Positions 50,220-58,206 of a stretch of 64,000 nt of DNA are shown in pieces (position 1 is the stretch's first letter; each line of letters begins with the position of its first letter). The notes beneath the pieces are model-generated. The model was not told the DNA's origin. It saw only the letters and a program-made list of their open reading frames with translations, and made no database searches. This stretch comes from Peribacillus alkalitolerans (GTDB lineage Bacteria > Bacillota > Bacilli > Bacillales > DSM-1321). The position numbers and the translations under genes are program-made. The DNA is taken from positions 450,862 to 514,861 of the forward strand of contig NZ_JAAGVZ010000001.1 in assembly GCF_010882125.1 (NCBI RefSeq), given 5' to 3'.

Positions 50220-50401
50220 TGCTTGCCCTCCTGTAATTCATTTGCATATTCTAAGGTAACTATTCTACTTGCTAACAAAATCCCCCTTCTTATCCCAAAA
50301 ATAATTAAAAGTTTTTAAGACCATCTTTTCGCATTCTAATTCCGTTTTTAGTAAGATAGTACATAGAGAAAATTGTGCCTTTTTCCAAAGGAGGAGCGAG
50401 C

Positions 50402-50749
50402 TTGAAACCGATTGTCGTATCAGAAGTGCAATATAAAATTAATGAACTCCAGAAGAAGGATGTATACGTCCATTTAGAAACTACAAATGGTGCTTATGCC
50501 TCCCACTTCGGCGGTGGTACCTACTCTGCAGGTGCCTATATCCGAAATGCCCTTGTGCAATATGAACACGGAAAGATTTTAGGTGAAGACCCTTATCGAG
50601 TCGGTTTGAAGCTTTCTATTGGTTGGGTTTATGCTGAAGGGCTTAATCACTTTGAAATCGATGAAAAAGGGAGACTGTTGCTTGCAGGGCTTGATGCTGA
50701 AGGAAAGCTAGCAGTTGCCTTACAAATTAGCGAAACACCATTTGAGTAA
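50402..50749 (+). CDS. yojF: DUF1806 protein YojF, partner of BshB2
   Basis: 115 residues from a TTG start with AAAGGAGGAG just upstream; a GTG nine codons earlier covers the ribosome site and was rejected. The barrel-like protein has SHFGGGTYSAGAYIRNA and GWVYAEGLNHFEID. In Bacillus yojF always precedes yojG (bshB2), as here with 16 bp between; its role in bacillithiol biology is not known. Confidence 0.88.
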   Translation: MKPIVVSEVQYKINELQKKDVYVHLETTNGAYASHFGGGTYSAGAYIRNALVQYEHGKILGEDPYRVGLKLSIGWVYAEGLNHFEIDEKGRLLLAGLDAEGKLAVALQISETPFE

Positions 50750-50765
50750 GGAAGGAGTGGATACA

Positions 50766-51428
50766 ATGGAAAAAGAAAAGCATGTACTCGTCATATTTCC
50801 CCATCCAGATGATGAAGCATTTGGGGTGTCGGGAACTATTGCTTCCTATATAAAAGCAGGAACACCTGTAACTTATGCCTGTTTAACACTTGGTCAAATG
50901 GGCCGTAACCTTGGAAATCCTCCCTTTGCAACGAGAGAGTCGCTTCCAGAAATTCGCCGAACTGAACTTCTAGATGCCGCAAAGGTTATGGGTATCACTG
51001 ATTTAAGAATGCTTGGCTACAGAGATAAAACGCTTGAATTTGAAGATGAAGAGGAATTAGCGGAAAGTATGCTCGCATTAATACGCGAAGTCCATCCTTC
51101 CCTTGTCATTACATTCTATCCAGGGTATAGTGTACACCCTGATCACGAAGCGACTGGAAGAGCTGTCGTCCGAGCAATCAAAAACATGGTTGAAGAGGAT
51201 AGACCGAAGCTTTATGGAGTAGCATTTGCGCATAATACTCTAGAAGAATTGGGAGAACCCCATGTGATTCATAACGTGGGAGATGTTGAAGACATCAAAG
51301 TAAACACAGTTCGCTCTCACCGTTCTCAAACACAATTAATGACCGCAGCATGGACCGAAAAGCTGTTAAATAGAGATCCTGATTTATTAGCTTGGCTTCA
51401 TAATGAAAGATTCTGGATTATGAAATAA
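50766..51428 (+). CDS. bshB2: Bacillithiol biosynthesis deacetylase BshB2
   Basis: Zinc hydrolase of the LmbE/PIG-L family that removes acetate from GlcNAc-malate in bacillithiol synthesis. 220 residues; zinc/catalytic motif PHPDDE at residues 12-17 and HPDHEATG near residue 137. The longer frame starting 17 codons upstream lies within yojF and is not used; GGAAGGAG precedes this ATG. With fosB nearby, both making and using bacillithiol are represented. Confidence 0.93.
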   Translation: MEKEKHVLVIFPHPDDEAFGVSGTIASYIKAGTPVTYACLTLGQMGRNLGNPPFATRESLPEIRRTELLDAAKVMGITDLRMLGYRDKTLEFEDEEELAESMLALIREVHPSLVITFYPGYSVHPDHEATGRAVVRAIKNMVEEDRPKLYGVAFAHNTLEELGEPHVIHNVGDVEDIKVNTVRSHRSQTQLMTAAWTEKLLNRDPDLLAWLHNERFWIMK

Positions 51429-51436
51429 AACGTATG

Positions 51437-51462
51437 AGGCCCGTTTTTTACGGGTCTTTTTA
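51437..51462 (+). terminator. Intrinsic terminator of yojF-bshB2
   Basis: GCCCGT / ACGGGT stem with a 5-nt T loop, then CTTTTTAC. Confidence 0.65.
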
Positions 51463-51909
51463 CTGTCTCAAGCTGGATAGGTCGTATACAGTACCTTTTT
51501 TGCTCCCTGTCAAAGGGAGGTTCATGGTTTTGAGAATGCGGGTAGCAAGCGAAGAGCATGAGATATGAAGGAAATGTTTTAGTTGTTTACTGGTAATTGT
51601 CGAACTCCATAAATAACTGTAATCCTTTATAGATTCCTTATGTGCATCTAAATATTTTTGATTACACATTGTACAATACCAATATCCATGTATCCTCAAT
51701 AACGGGATTTTATTACAGATAGAACAATGTACCCCCGTAACAAGTTCTTTCTTTGAAATTTGAAAGCGTTCTAGAACAGAATAATCACTCAAGTATTTTA
51801 ATAGGTTTTCTTGAATGAGAGGAATTTTCGGATGGTCCGGAGGTATTCGGCGAAGTAAAGCCTGCATTTTCGGTATAGATATGGGGATTTCACGCTTTTT
51901 TATTATCAT
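51460..51909 (-). CDS. NERD-type protein remnant with the nuclease core missing
   Basis: 149 residues. The first 35 (MIIKKREIPISIPKMQALLRRIPPDHPKIP...) look like the N-terminus of Bacillus NERD (nuclease-related domain) proteins of about 300 residues; the part after residue 55 looks like their C-terminal zinc module, with CSIC and CTMC pairs and a closing helix region (ITSKQLKHFLHI...ILKTMNLPLTGSKKGTVY). The catalytic NERD region expected between them is absent, so this is an in-frame internal deletion (inference from memory of the family). The reading frame is open and has a ribosome site. Confidence 0.65.
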   Translation of the reverse strand: MIIKKREIPISIPKMQALLRRIPPDHPKIPLIQENLLKYLSDYSVLERFQISKKELVTGVHCSICNKIPLLRIHGYWYCTMCNQKYLDAHKESIKDYSYLWSSTITSKQLKHFLHISCSSLATRILKTMNLPLTGSKKGTVYDLSSLRQ

Positions 51910-52002
51910 TTAGCAGCTCCTTTCTAGAATGCTTATTAAATTAAACATCTAGAGTGAAAAATCCTGCTCTAATTCATACTTTAGAAGAGAGTCTGTTTCA
52001 CA

Positions 52003-52093
52003 TATTACCAAATAGCCACTTTTATTATCAAAAACGGGCAGATATTATCAAAATGCCCTCACATTTTATCAAAACTGCAAAATTATTATCATA
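52003..52093. repeat. Phased 20-21 bp array, word TTATCAAAA
   Basis: TTACCA/TTATCA words start at 52005, 52025, 52045, 52066 and 52086 (steps 20, 20, 21, 20), mostly extended to ATTATCAAAA. Intervening bases vary. Lies upstream of the NERD remnant gene and upstream of fosB. Confidence 0.78.
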
Positions 52094-52119
52094 TTAAAAT
52101 TTTCCACCTTCGAAATCAA

Positions 52120-52153
52120 AAACAAAAAAATCCACCCATTCAAGACGGGTGGA
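52120..52153 (-). terminator. Minus-strand terminator with no obvious upstream gene
   Basis: TCCACCC / GGGTGGA hairpin followed by seven T on the minus strand. No minus-strand gene lies to its right, so it may end an antisense RNA over the fosB leader, protect against readthrough, or be a leftover. Confidence 0.6.
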
Positions 52154-52169
52154 TCAAAGGGGGGATACT

Positions 52170-52247
52170 ATGGAAAGCTCATCATGGTATAAGTTTTACC
52201 AGCCCTCCTTTTTTTATACCTATTTTTTTGAATATTTTTATTATTAA
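52170..52247 (+). CDS. 25-codon aromatic leader peptide upstream of fosB
   Basis: Begins ATG five nt after AAAGGGGGG and ends TAATG, overlapping a start-like ATG just before fosB. The 25 residues ([10 protein letters not shown] then Gln, Pro, Ser, and a Phe/Tyr-rich end) are more than half aromatic. The CCCTCC at 52203-52208 inside this ORF can pair with the fosB ribosome site GGAGG (49-53 after 52200), so translation of the peptide could free fosB. I know no described homolog; it may be a small membrane peptide instead. Confidence 0.5.
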   Translation: MESSSWYKFYQPSFFYTYFFEYFYY

Positions 52248-52258
52248 TGGAGGATGCC

Positions 52259-52687
52259 ATGGATTTTCAAATAAAAGGAATTAACCACTTGCTTTTTTCC
52301 GTCTCAAACTTAGATCAATCTATAGGTTTTTATAAGAATGCTCTAGGTGCCAGACTTCTAGTCAAAGGTAGAACCACTGCATATTTTGATTTGAATGGAA
52401 TTTGGTTGGCATTAAATGAAGAAAAAGAGATTCCTAGAAAAGAGATACATGATTCATATACCCACCTCGCATTTACGATTTACCCTGAGGATTTGGATAA
52501 GGCTCACAACTATTTAATAAAGTTGGGAGTAAATATTTTAGATGGCCGGATTCGGGACAAAAGGGATAAACAATCCATTTACTTTACCGACCCTGATGGA
52601 CACAAATTTGAATTTCACACCGGTACCCTTCAAGATCGACTTGACTACTACCGTGATGAAAAAACTCACATGACATTCTTTGAGTAA
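52259..52687 (+). CDS. fosB: Bacillithiol S-transferase FosB (fosfomycin resistance)
   Basis: VOC-fold metal enzyme that opens the fosfomycin epoxide with bacillithiol. 142 residues with metal ligands His10 (INHLLFS), His69 (YTHLAF) and Glu118 (KFEFHTG), and the family blocks [30 protein letters not shown] and [10 protein letters not shown]. Start at MDFQIKG five nt after GGAGG; an upstream ATG four codons earlier overlaps the leader stop. Bacillithiol for the reaction needs bshB2, 1.5 kb away. Confidence 0.94.
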   Translation: MDFQIKGINHLLFSVSNLDQSIGFYKNALGARLLVKGRTTAYFDLNGIWLALNEEKEIPRKEIHDSYTHLAFTIYPEDLDKAHNYLIKLGVNILDGRIRDKRDKQSIYFTDPDGHKFEFHTGTLQDRLDYYRDEKTHMTFFE

Positions 52688-52690
52688 TTG

Positions 52691-52730
52691 AAAAGGTTTT
52701 TCCGAAACATTCAGCGGAAAAACCTTTTTT
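52691..52730 (+). terminator. Intrinsic terminator of fosB
   Basis: AAAAGGTTTTTCCG / CGGAAAAACCTTTT followed by TTCTCT, right after the stop. Confidence 0.88.
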
Positions 52731-52756
52731 CTCTACGGTTATACTCCTTTTCAAGC

Positions 52757-52766
52757 TTTGTCGAAA
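52757..52766. promoter_or_regulatory. Spo0A-box-like 10-mer
   Basis: Perfect TTTGTCGAAA directly upstream of the first TetR operator and the ABC transporter promoter. Could be chance. Confidence 0.3.
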
Positions 52767-52769
52767 TTT

Positions 52770-52785
52770 GTGAGTGATTACTCAC
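52770..52785. promoter_or_regulatory. TetR operator 1 of the ABC transporter operon
   Basis: GTGAGTGATTACTCAC, an inverted repeat GTGAGT-N4-ACTCAC, immediately upstream of the -35. Identical 16-mer occurs at 52826-52841. Confidence 0.75.
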
Positions 52786-52814
52786 TTTACAAAAATAATC
52801 AGATGCCGCATACT
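52786..52814 (+). promoter_or_regulatory. Promoter of the ABC transporter operon
   Basis: TTTACA (52786-52791), 17 nt, CATACT (52809-52814), lying exactly between the two operators. Confidence 0.55.
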
Positions 52815-52825
52815 AAAATTAGAAA

Positions 52826-52841
52826 GTGAGTGATTACTCAC
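52826..52841. promoter_or_regulatory. TetR operator 2 of the ABC transporter operon
   Basis: Second identical GTGAGTGATTACTCAC, 56 bp from the first, near the expected transcription start. Confidence 0.75.
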
Positions 52842-52864
52842 TTCTTTGTAAAGGAGTGATAAAT

Positions 52865-53596
52865 ATGAGTTCGTCTTTTATTAATATGAGCAATGTCTCC
52901 AAGTCATATGGGAAGCATGCCATCCTTTCTAACATCACACTGGGTGTGGAACGGGGTGAAATATTTGGATTGTTAGGTCCATCTGGAGCAGGAAAAACAA
53001 CATTAGTGAAAATGCTTGTGAATCTAGAAAAAGCTACCTCAGGAGAGATTTTCATTGGTCCTGAAAAGCTTCCTTCCCAACGATTGATCCATCAAATTGG
53101 TTATATGGCACAATCGGATGCCTTATATCCAGAGTTAACCGCCTATGAAAATATGGATTTCTTTTCATCTCTATTTGGATTGAAAGGGAAAGAAAAAAAG
53201 CGTCGAATTGAAGAAGTGTTAGAAATTGTTAACCTTCAAGAACATCAAAAAAAGAGCGTTTCAGCCTTTTCAGGTGGCATGAAGCGAAGATTGTCCCTTG
53301 CCGCTTCCCTTATTCACAAACCTGCTCTATTAATCTTGGATGAACCTACAGTAGGAATTGACCCTGTATTACGTCAATCCATCTGGCAGCAATTCCATAA
53401 CTTAAAAGAAGAAGGAACGACCATCATTGTCACGACGCACGTCATGGATGAAGCGGAAAAATGTGACCGTCTAGGCTTGTTGCGTGATGGAAACCTTATT
53501 GCACTTGGCTCTCCAAATGAATTAAAGCAACAAGCGAATGCATCTAGTATTGAAGAAGCTTTCCTAAGATTCGGAGGTGCCGTCCATGCGAATTAG
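52865..53596 (+). CDS. ABC transporter ATP-binding protein
   Basis: 243 residues: Walker A GPSGAGKTT (38-46), Q-loop in IGYMAQSDALYPELTAYENM, signature SGGMKRRLSLA, Walker B LLILDEPTVGIDP and the H-loop TTHVMDEAEKC. The DPVLRQ/DrrA-like pattern fits drug or lipid export ATPases. AAAGGAGTG lies before the ATG; a GTG 13 codons earlier falls inside operator 2. Its end overlaps the permease gene by 11 bp. Controlled by the two operators and probably by the TetR gene downstream. Confidence 0.93.
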   Translation: MSSSFINMSNVSKSYGKHAILSNITLGVERGEIFGLLGPSGAGKTTLVKMLVNLEKATSGEIFIGPEKLPSQRLIHQIGYMAQSDALYPELTAYENMDFFSSLFGLKGKEKKRRIEEVLEIVNLQEHQKKSVSAFSGGMKRRLSLAASLIHKPALLILDEPTVGIDPVLRQSIWQQFHNLKEEGTTIIVTTHVMDEAEKCDRLGLLRDGNLIALGSPNELKQQANASSIEEAFLRFGGAVHAN

Positions 53597-54608
53597 TGCG
53601 TTAATCATTCGTATTCTAAGGCAATTCAAACATGATAAAAGAACGATTGGTCTAATGATATTTGCCCCAATCCTTGTTTTGTCATTACTTTCGCTTGTAT
53701 TTAACGGTGATGACTATGAACCTAAAATCGGATTCGTAAACGTGCCAGATCAAGTTTTGGATAAAATAGATTTATCCGATGCCGATACCGAAACCATCTC
53801 GAAAAATCAGGCAGAAAAATTATTAGGTGAACAGAAGCTGGATGCTTATTTAGTTTTTGACAATCAAAAATTCACGCTACATTTAGAAGGAAGCGATCCA
53901 ATAGTCAATGGATCAGTCCAAAAGTGGTTGTCTACTGCCTTCAAGGGGCTACAGCCTCAACCAGCTACTACAATAGAAACGAAGTTTTTACATGGCTCTT
54001 CTGATATTGCCCAATTTGATTATTTGGGACCAGTTTTGCTCGGCTTTTTCGTTTTCTTTTTTGTATTCTTGATTGCCGGGGTTTCTTTTTTACGAGAGAG
54101 AACGGGTGGAACTTTGGAACGGTTAATGACTAGCCCTTTGAAGCTATGGGAAGTTGTTGTAGGTTATGTTGCTGGCTTCGGAATATTCACCATCATTCAA
54201 TCTGCGATTATTGCTTCTTACACGATTTATGTTTTGGATATGCTGATGGAAGGTTCCTTTTTCTTTGTCATGTTAATAATCTTATTGCTTGCGTTTACAG
54301 CATTGACATTAGGAATCCTGCTATCTGCTTTCGCACAAACAGAACTGCAAATGATACAATTCATCCCAATTGTCATTGTTCCACAAGTGTTTTTCTCGGG
54401 TTTGTTTAATTTAGATACGATTTCAAGTTGGGTCAGTTGGATTGGGCCACTTACTCCCCTTTATTATGGAGCGGATGCATTACGTGACGTCATGGTTAGA
54501 GGGTATGGATTTGAAGAAATCTCACAGAATCTTTATATCTTACTTGGATTTTGCTTAGCATTCATGATACTAAACGTGTTAGCTTTACGAAAATATCGTA
54601 AAATATAA
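53586..54608 (+). CDS. ABC-2 type transporter permease
   Basis: 340 residues with the ABC-2 layout: one N-terminal transmembrane helix (about 22-40), a large extracytoplasmic domain (about 42-145) and five more helices; ABC-2 motif GGTLERLMTSPLKLWEVVVGY after the second helix. Together with the ATPase it forms an exporter, likely for a toxic hydrophobic compound (inference from TetR control). Start ATG within the end of the ATPase gene after GGAGGTG. Confidence 0.92.
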   Translation: MRISALIIRILRQFKHDKRTIGLMIFAPILVLSLLSLVFNGDDYEPKIGFVNVPDQVLDKIDLSDADTETISKNQAEKLLGEQKLDAYLVFDNQKFTLHLEGSDPIVNGSVQKWLSTAFKGLQPQPATTIETKFLHGSSDIAQFDYLGPVLLGFFVFFFVFLIAGVSFLRERTGGTLERLMTSPLKLWEVVVGYVAGFGIFTIIQSAIIASYTIYVLDMLMEGSFFFVMLIILLLAFTALTLGILLSAFAQTELQMIQFIPIVIVPQVFFSGLFNLDTISSWVSWIGPLTPLYYGADALRDVMVRGYGFEEISQNLYILLGFCLAFMILNVLALRKYRKI

Positions 54609-54647
54609 GTAGTACTTGAATAAATATAGATTTTTGAAAGTAGAACA

Positions 54648-54740
54648 GTGTCTAGCTTCGACGCACAGGACGTGCTAGTGCCGACAAAACATGAGGACGT
54701 GGCGTTTTTGTAGGCCAGCGCCCAGCGGGTCGCTTTCGCT
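54648..54740. repeat. Bacillaceae GTGTCTAGCTTCGACGC-type dispersed repeat
   Basis: GC-rich block starting GTGTCTAGCTTCGACGC and ending GCGCCCAGCGGGTCGCTTTC between the permease and TetR genes. I recall closely similar sequences scattered in many Bacillaceae genomes; only one copy is in the window, so repeat status rests on that memory. It makes this gap stand out against AT-rich flanks. Confidence 0.55.
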
Positions 54741-54761
54741 TTTCGAAAAAGGGAGTTATGC

Positions 54762-55421
54762 ATGACTAATCAGGAGTCTTTGGAACAGTTATTGTTGAAT
54801 GACCAAGGAGAAAACTTAACGGATAAGCAACGAAAAATCCTAGAAGCTGCCATTGAAATGTTTGCAGAAAAAGGGTATGCCGCCACTTCGACGAATGAAA
54901 TAGCCAAAAAAGCTGGAGTTGCAGAAGGAACGATTTTTAGACATTACAAAACGAAAAAAGATTTGTTAATCTCCATTGTGGCACCATCTATGGCTAAGCT
55001 TTTGGCCCCGTTCATTATTCAAGATATATTCAAGGTTCTTGATGAAAAATATGAATCTCCTGAGGATTTTTTAAGGGCTATGTTAAAAAACCGCCGAGAA
55101 TTTTTAAAGAAAAATATAGCAGTCTTTAAAATTTTCTTTCAAGAAATTCCATTCCATCCAGAATTGAAAGAACCTTTCATGGAGCATGTGGCGAAGAAAA
55201 TTTACTCAAGGGTAGAAGCACTGATTGACCATTACAAAGAAAAAGGGGAAATAGTGGATCTACCTTCCCCTAACATTATTCGATTTGTTCTTTCTGTCAT
55301 TGGAGGCTATCTCATTTCTCACTTTATCTTTTTCCCTGAATTTCAGTCTGACGAAGAACGGGATGATGATGCTACCATCTACTTCTTGATGAATGGGTTA
55401 CGTCCAAAAACGGATCAATAA
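54762..55421 (+). CDS. TetR family regulator of the ABC exporter
   Basis: 219 residues: a 25-residue leader before the TetR helix-turn-helix (about 26-72; IEMFAEKGYAATSTNEIAKKAGVAEGTIFRHYKTKKDLL) and a helical ligand domain. Same strand as and 153 bp behind the permease gene; the two identical palindromes before the ATPase gene are its probable targets. Ligand unknown, likely the exporter substrate. Ribosome site AAAAAGGGAG. Confidence 0.9.
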   Translation: MTNQESLEQLLLNDQGENLTDKQRKILEAAIEMFAEKGYAATSTNEIAKKAGVAEGTIFRHYKTKKDLLISIVAPSMAKLLAPFIIQDIFKVLDEKYESPEDFLRAMLKNRREFLKKNIAVFKIFFQEIPFHPELKEPFMEHVAKKIYSRVEALIDHYKEKGEIVDLPSPNIIRFVLSVIGGYLISHFIFFPEFQSDEERDDDATIYFLMNGLRPKTDQ

Positions 55422-55425
55422 CAAC

Positions 55426-55470
55426 ACACCCCCTGGCTTGTAATTTGGATAAAAGCCAGGGGGTGTTTGT
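55426..55470. terminator. Bidirectional terminator, tetR / sugar dehydrogenase
   Basis: ACACCCCCTGGCTT / AAGCCAGGGGGTGT, 14-bp perfect stem with T-rich tail on the plus strand. Confidence 0.85.
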
Positions 55471-55474
55471 TTTA

Positions 55475-56563
55475 TCATTCTATCTTGGTTAGGTCCATTT
55501 TATATAATTTGTCGTCATCTTTAGCAGGAACGCCTCGTCCATCGGTATTGTTTGTTACGAAGTAAAGCGTGTCACCCTCAACGTATACATCTCTCACACG
55601 CCCTACTCCCTTGTATAAATCCTTCATTTCGCCGCTTTTTAGGTTATAGATTTTCACAGCTTCTCCTCGTAAAGTGGCAACAATTACATGACCTTTGTAG
55701 TAGGCTATTCCAGAAGGTGCCCACGTGTTATTCCCTGCATGGATAAGGGGATTGACCTTCCCTGGCTTCGTTTCGTCTCCAATAATCTGAGGCCATCCGT
55801 AATTTTGCCCTGGCTCAATCTTATTCAACTCATCGTGGCCCGAGGGACCGTGCTCACTCTCATACAAATCACCTGTTTCACTCCATGCAAGCCCCTGTGG
55901 GTTGCGATGGCCATAACTAAACACATAAGAACCTTCGAATGGATTATCCCTTGGAACGCTCCCATCCAAGTTCATTCTTAAAATCTTTCCACCTAATGAA
56001 TGTAAATTCTGTGCGTTCTCATCCTCGTGAGCATCCCCGGTCGTCACATATAGCAACCCATCCGTGCCAATTTTCAATCTACCGCCATGATGAAATTGGC
56101 CACTCGGTATCCGATCCAGTAATATTTCCCCCTCATGCCACTGTTGGCCCGACCGAGTCAATTCAACAACTCGATTCCATGCCCTTCCGTCCTCGTCATA
56201 GGTATAGTAACCAAATGCTCTACCTGTATTAGAGAAATCCGAAGACAATACTAGCCCTAAAAATCCTGCTTCAGGGTTTGCGGATAGCTTCTTTTGAAAA
56301 CTCACCTGTTCTTTATGTACTGTACCACTTTGAATAACCGCTATTGTCCCTGTTCTTTCACTGATGTAAAAAGTCTCTCCATCCTTTTGGATGCTCCAGG
56401 GTATTTGTAAGCTTTTCGCAATTACTTCAGCTTCATTAGATATTGGAAGTGTCGCCTCTGAACTCTGGCTCTCGCTGTTTTCACGGGCTTTTTCTGAACA
56501 ACCAGATAATGAAAAAACACCTGCCAGTACCATTGCTCCAATTAATCGAATGGATTTTTTCAT
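55475..56563 (-). CDS. PQQ-type aldose/soluble glucose dehydrogenase-like lipoprotein
   Basis: 362 residues. Lipobox LSGC (Cys22) predicts an exported lipoprotein. The rest is a six-bladed beta-propeller of the GDH/HHIP family: HHGGRLKIGTDGLLYVTTGDA (His base and metal site), YGHRNPQGLAW, SEHGPSGHDELN and GQNYGWP. Relatives oxidise sugars with PQQ; whether this bacterium makes PQQ cannot be told here. 27 bp behind the HAD gene in one leftward operon. Confidence 0.9.
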   Translation of the reverse strand: MKKSIRLIGAMVLAGVFSLSGCSEKARENSESQSSEATLPISNEAEVIAKSLQIPWSIQKDGETFYISERTGTIAVIQSGTVHKEQVSFQKKLSANPEAGFLGLVLSSDFSNTGRAFGYYTYDEDGRAWNRVVELTRSGQQWHEGEILLDRIPSGQFHHGGRLKIGTDGLLYVTTGDAHEDENAQNLHSLGGKILRMNLDGSVPRDNPFEGSYVFSYGHRNPQGLAWSETGDLYESEHGPSGHDELNKIEPGQNYGWPQIIGDETKPGKVNPLIHAGNNTWAPSGIAYYKGHVIVATLRGEAVKIYNLKSGEMKDLYKGVGRVRDVYVEGDTLYFVTNNTDGRGVPAKDDDKLYKMDLTKIE

Positions 56564-56590
56564 GGCTTCATTCTCCTTTCGTGGAGGAGC

Positions 56591-57451
56591 CTAATCTTCG
56601 ATGACTTTCAAAATTGCTTTAGCAACTCCATTTTCATCATTTGTATCCGTGACTTTATGGCAGAGCTTTTGAATTTCAGATGGTGCGTTTCCCATGGCTA
56701 CTGCTAATCCTACTTTTTCAAACATGGAGACATCATTAAAATTGTCACCAAGCGCCATCGTTTCACTCAATGTGATTCCTTTCTCTTGTACAAATCTTTC
56801 AAGTGCGATTCCTTTTTGAGCATCCATGCTGTTGATTTCAAGGTTTTCTCGTCCAGAGGAACTGACAGCCAGTCCTTCTATCCTCTTTAGTCTTCCTCCC
56901 GCTTCGCCTAGGCGCTCCAAGTCAGCAGAGAAAACGAGTAGTTTGTAAAATTCGAGATTGGAATCCTCAAATAAATGAGAGTAATGATCCACTTCCTTCA
57001 CATGTCCGATTTCAAATCGATTTCTGGCCCTTTCCGTTACCTCCAATGGATCCAGCTGCGGATTTGCTGTGCAGAAGATATCAACAAGCGTTGCTATTGA
57101 GCGATCCTTGTCATTTGAGTAGACCCCATCACTCGTATAAATCTCATAATAGATATCTTGATTTTCAAGTACGTGAATCGCCAGCTTCACACAATCCTTG
57201 TCCAGGGGATTTGAAACGACTTTTTTGCCTTGCTTGTCCATCACGACTGCCCCGTTGATTGAAATGATTGGACATTCTAGCTCTGCTTCTTTTATGATAT
57301 GAATGGCTTCTATGTAGGAACGGCCAGTCACTACTACTACTTCAATTCCTTGCTCTTGTGCCTTCAGGATTGCCTCTTTATTTTGAGCGCTAATCTTTTG
57401 CTTACTATTCAACAATGTCCCATCCATATCGGTGGCTATACATTTAATCAT
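56591..57451 (-). CDS. Cof-type HAD phosphatase
   Basis: 286 residues from MIKCIATDMDGTLLNSK. HAD motif I DMDGTL (residues 8-13), motif II TGR, cap domain IIB, motif III Lys near GIALERF and motif IV GDNFNDVSMF. Cof-type enzymes dephosphorylate sugar phosphates or flavin precursors; substrate not inferable. A GTG four codons earlier is closer to GGGAAGG, so the start may be a little longer. Between the AlkD-like and sugar dehydrogenase genes. Confidence 0.9.
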   Translation of the reverse strand: MIKCIATDMDGTLLNSKQKISAQNKEAILKAQEQGIEVVVVTGRSYIEAIHIIKEAELECPIISINGAVVMDKQGKKVVSNPLDKDCVKLAIHVLENQDIYYEIYTSDGVYSNDKDRSIATLVDIFCTANPQLDPLEVTERARNRFEIGHVKEVDHYSHLFEDSNLEFYKLLVFSADLERLGEAGGRLKRIEGLAVSSSGRENLEINSMDAQKGIALERFVQEKGITLSETMALGDNFNDVSMFEKVGLAVAMGNAPSEIQKLCHKVTDTNDENGVAKAILKVIED

Positions 57452-57486
57452 GTTGTCATACACACCTTCCCAAGTTCACTTATGAT

Positions 57487-58152
57487 TTAAATATATTTAC
57501 TTCCTTCCCTAACACTCAGCTTCGCCAATTCATGCGTCTCAATAAAGTGTCTAACAGATTCAGGGTTCGTTTTAGAATACTGCCTTAACGCCCATCCGAT
57601 TGCTTTTTGGATAAAAAATTCCTTACTATCCGAATTACGCTCGATATAGGAATACAATGCCTGTTCATCGGTTTTCGACTTGTAGCCTAGCTGATAGATA
57701 ATCGAAGTGCGGCGTAACCATAAATGATCATCCGTTGACCAAGATTCTATATATTCCTTCTGTAGTTCCTCATATTTTAAACAGAGCGGACCGACGAGAT
57801 TTGAAGCAATCGCATCCACTGTGTCCCACCATGATTTTTGGGTAATCATATCACGTAGGAGCAAAATATCGTCACGTTCCATTTTCTTCACAAATTTAAC
57901 ACTATAATCAATCGCCACGATTTGAAGCTCTCTTTCTGGCAGCTCCCACAATTCCCTTACAAAGTCGCGATTAAAGGGTTGTTTCAACATTCCTTCTTCT
58001 TTCAAAAATGCATTGGCCAATTCCCTTCTTTGAGGACTTTTAATTCCGAAGAAAGGGAAATGATCCTTCATATACTTACTCATTGATACCGCATTTTCAG
58101 AATTGGCATGCCCTCTCAATTTCGCTTGCAAGGCTTTTGCTTCACTCATCAT
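57487..58152 (-). CDS. AlkD-like DNA alkylation repair protein
   Basis: 221 residues, all helical HEAT-like repeats. Family motifs: FFGIKSPQRRELA, KSWWDTVDAIASNLVG and FFIQKAIGWALRQYSKTNP. AlkD glycosylases remove 3- and 7-alkylpurines. The WWDTVD segment provides the Trp and Asp used by AlkD. Start MMSEAK chosen for AAAGGAG five nt upstream; a longer frame adds 11 residues. Same operon as the membrane protein upstream and HAD downstream. Confidence 0.9.
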   Translation of the reverse strand: MMSEAKALQAKLRGHANSENAVSMSKYMKDHFPFFGIKSPQRRELANAFLKEEGMLKQPFNRDFVRELWELPERELQIVAIDYSVKFVKKMERDDILLLRDMITQKSWWDTVDAIASNLVGPLCLKYEELQKEYIESWSTDDHLWLRRTSIIYQLGYKSKTDEQALYSYIERNSDSKEFFIQKAIGWALRQYSKTNPESVRHFIETHELAKLSVREGSKYI

Positions 58153-58206
58153 TTTTACTCCTTTATCTGTTTTCATATTACTCACATTTCCTAAAAGCAG
58201 TTTTAC

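Noticed and set aside
52156..52246. Gene on the minus strand over the fosB leader, using AAAGGAGGG there
   Set aside because: The only starts after that sequence give five codons; the match comes from codons of the leader peptide.
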